Source of the DNA: Cristatella mucedo
Taxonomy: Eukaryota; Bryozoa; Phylactolaemata; Cristatellidae
Direction of reading: 5' to 3'
Length of the DNA: 64,000 nt
NCBI GenBank assembly: GCA_009760855.2
Contig: WPIO01000041.1
Span: 1,120,001-1,184,000, forward strand
Made by a program: the position numbers and the translations under genes. The first letter of the stretch is position 1. Every line of letters begins with the position of its first letter. The notes beneath the pieces were generated by a model. The model did no database searches, was not told where the DNA came from, and was given only the letters and a program-made list of their open reading frames with translations. This document shows, piece after piece, positions 62,501-64,000 of the stretch.

Positions 62501-62824
62501 TAGCTTTGCCTTTATTTCCGAATCCCGTGGGCGACCGCACCTCGTGGATCGCGTGGGAGGTTGCTAAGTCTAAGCCAAAGCCGCCCTGCGGTTTAAGCAT
62601 GCAAAGCAGTCGGCTAACACTTTCTTTAGGGACTGTCTTATTTGTTTGTCATTTAACGTCTCGGGATGTCAGTCACCTCTCTGAGAACGGTCATGCATCT
62701 CGAAGTAATAAAAGTTTCCAAAGAGGAGGCCTTTTCGGAAGCCTTTGGCATAGAAAGCCTTCGGTTAACGGTTTTTCTCACGAGAAAATAGTCTCTGTCG
62801 TCACCATGGCCACGTCGAGCGTGG

Positions 62825-63150
62825 TTGCTGCATTCGAAAGCCGTCGCTTTTTCGGCAGGCGGTGGCTGGCCAATGAGGCGTGTCCTAATCCGCTTTGATG
62901 TTGACATTGTCCGAAAGGCGGTGATGACCATCCAGCAACACAATCCCCAGGTGCTGCTGGTGTGGGGGGGCACAACTGTATCTGTAACTCACCAGGGCCA
63001 CCCTGCCGTCTGCCAGGAGTGGGTCCGTCTGACCACTCGATGTTGCTCTGGATGAAGCAGGCATCTCTGGGCACAAAAAATGCAAGGCAATTGCCTTCAG
63101 TCGGCCATGACAGCATTCAGACACAGAAGCGAATCGCAACAAACATGCCG
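62825..63150 (+). pseudogene. Possible retroelement ORF1/gag zinc-knuckle remnant
   Basis: Frame 62825-63055 reads RRVLIRFDVDIVRKAVMTIQ, VWGGTTVSVTHQGHPAVCQE and RCCSG; after a one-base shift it reads DEAGISGHKKCKAIAFSRP. The pattern (hydrophobic strand, QGxPxxC, then GHxxxxC) resembles the CCHC region of retroelement ORF1/gag proteins. It is broken and short, so this is weak. Confidence 0.3.
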
Positions 63151-63423
63151 GGAAATGCACAGGCTAGCTTTCTCCCAACCTCTTAACCCCGAAGGTGGGC
63201 GTGTCATTATCTACCTTCTACTTGGCTTTGGGATTGTGATTGTTGTAGAAACAAAGCCACCCTACTCAAGGCGACCGTGCGCTCCTTCGCAATTATTGTT
63301 GCGGTTGGCAGTATGCGACAGGGTGCAGGGAATCGGCGTGTTCTCCTGCCGATTGGCGGTCAGCTCACAGGATTTTCCTTCAGCACAAGGGCATACCCTG
63401 AGCTGCTTGCCAGTCGGGCCTGC

Positions 63424-63535
63424 AACTGGCGGGATCCACATGGCAGCAGCTGCCGACGGTATAAGCACTGTCCTTGTGAAACTGGCAGGATCCACACAAC
63501 AACAGCTGCCGACCGTATAAACACTGTCCTTGTCA
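63424..63535. repeat. 56-bp tandem duplication
   Basis: Two units, starting at 63424 and 63480 (AACTGGCGGGATCCACA and AACTGGCAGGATCCACA), differ at several positions. Confidence 0.9.
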
Positions 63536-63776
63536 TATCACAATATCGCTTGCAACCATGCCGCTGGGTTTCGTTTCTTCGCCCGTGGAAGCAGGCACTT
63601 TGGGCTAGGAAACGAAAGAGTCGACAGCAGATCCTACAGCAAGCAAACGATTTCACTCGTGAACTTGTAAAAGGACAGAGCTGAAAACCAGCCAAGTTAC
63701 ATAGCCAACCTTTTTGGGGGCCGCGTCCCAGCCTGCAATCCAAGCAATTCAGATCTAAATGAGTCAAGCTTATTCA

Positions 63777-63960
63777 CTTGCAAACCGGTACCTCTGGGTA
63801 AGGCGGTTTCTCTTCACGACCCAGGTCCCGAGGTCGTGAGTTCGAATCCTTCGATGGGCGGTCGTCCATTGCCACCTCAAGCGGTGGTCATAGCCGTAAA
63901 GGATCGATCCACTGTTTCTATAAAAAGAGGCTGTCAGCTAGGGACGACTCGCAAATAAAC
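63777..63960 (+). mobile_element. SINE1 copy (diverged head)
   Basis: GGTAAGGCGGTTTCTCTTCA, CGACCCAGGTCCCGAGGTCG, box B-like AGTTCGAATCC at 63839-63849, then CAAGCGGTGGTCATAGCCGT and TCTATAAAAAGAGGCTGTCA. The front of the head (before GGTAAGG) is missing. Confidence 0.75.
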
Positions 63961-64000
63961 GGCTGCCTGTGCCGCCTCTCTCCCTCAGCAGCACTTGAGT

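Overview
This is eukaryotic genomic DNA, most likely from an invertebrate bilaterian. The reasons are spliced genes with GT-AG introns, a phospholipase C of the metazoan beta-4/NorpA class, a Golgi-type fucosyltransferase, many non-LTR retrotransposon fragments, tRNA-derived SINEs and very abundant microsatellites. I cannot name the species. Nothing in the window looks prokaryotic.

Only two genes can be supported with confidence, both on the + strand. From 5685 to 34400 lie 19 exons of a phospholipase C beta of the PLCB4/NorpA type. They run from the EF-hand region through the catalytic X and Y boxes and the C2 domain to the C-terminal coiled coil. All exon phases join into one 1029-codon reading frame. 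The N-terminal PH-domain exons were not found and are probably upstream of the window. The catalytic residues are all present. One intron uses a GC donor, and the last exon is a tentative call. From 44570 to 45679 lies an intronless, GC-rich alpha-1,2-fucosyltransferase (GT11) gene encoding a 369-residue type II membrane protein.

The rest is mostly transposon debris and simple repeats. Three LINE families of L2/CR1 type recur. Family A has an ATT-repeat tail and is seen mostly in minus orientation. Family B has an ATTAC tail. Family C is seen twice, in plus orientation. The 3' half of a LINE with a restriction-like endonuclease (R2/NeSL type) lies at 60430-61345 on the minus strand. A tRNA-derived SINE (SINE1) occurs five to six times. 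A second SINE (SINE2) carries the 3' tail of LINE family A and is nested inside a family A copy at 36297-36425. A possible LTR with a primer-binding site is at 39547-39932.

Layout: 1-5684, LINE debris probably within an upstream PLC intron; 5685-34400, PLC gene with introns full of microsatellites and retroelement pieces; 34400-43900, intergenic repeats and unidentified open frames; 43900-45700, GC-rich island with the fucosyltransferase gene; 45700-64000, a retroelement graveyard with no confident host gene. The two genes have no evident functional link. I found no operon, CRISPR array, defence system or convincing new gene system. The most interesting signals are the SINE/LINE tail sharing with its nested insertion, the R2-like element, the series of near-perfect short hairpins, and the PLC gene-structure oddities.
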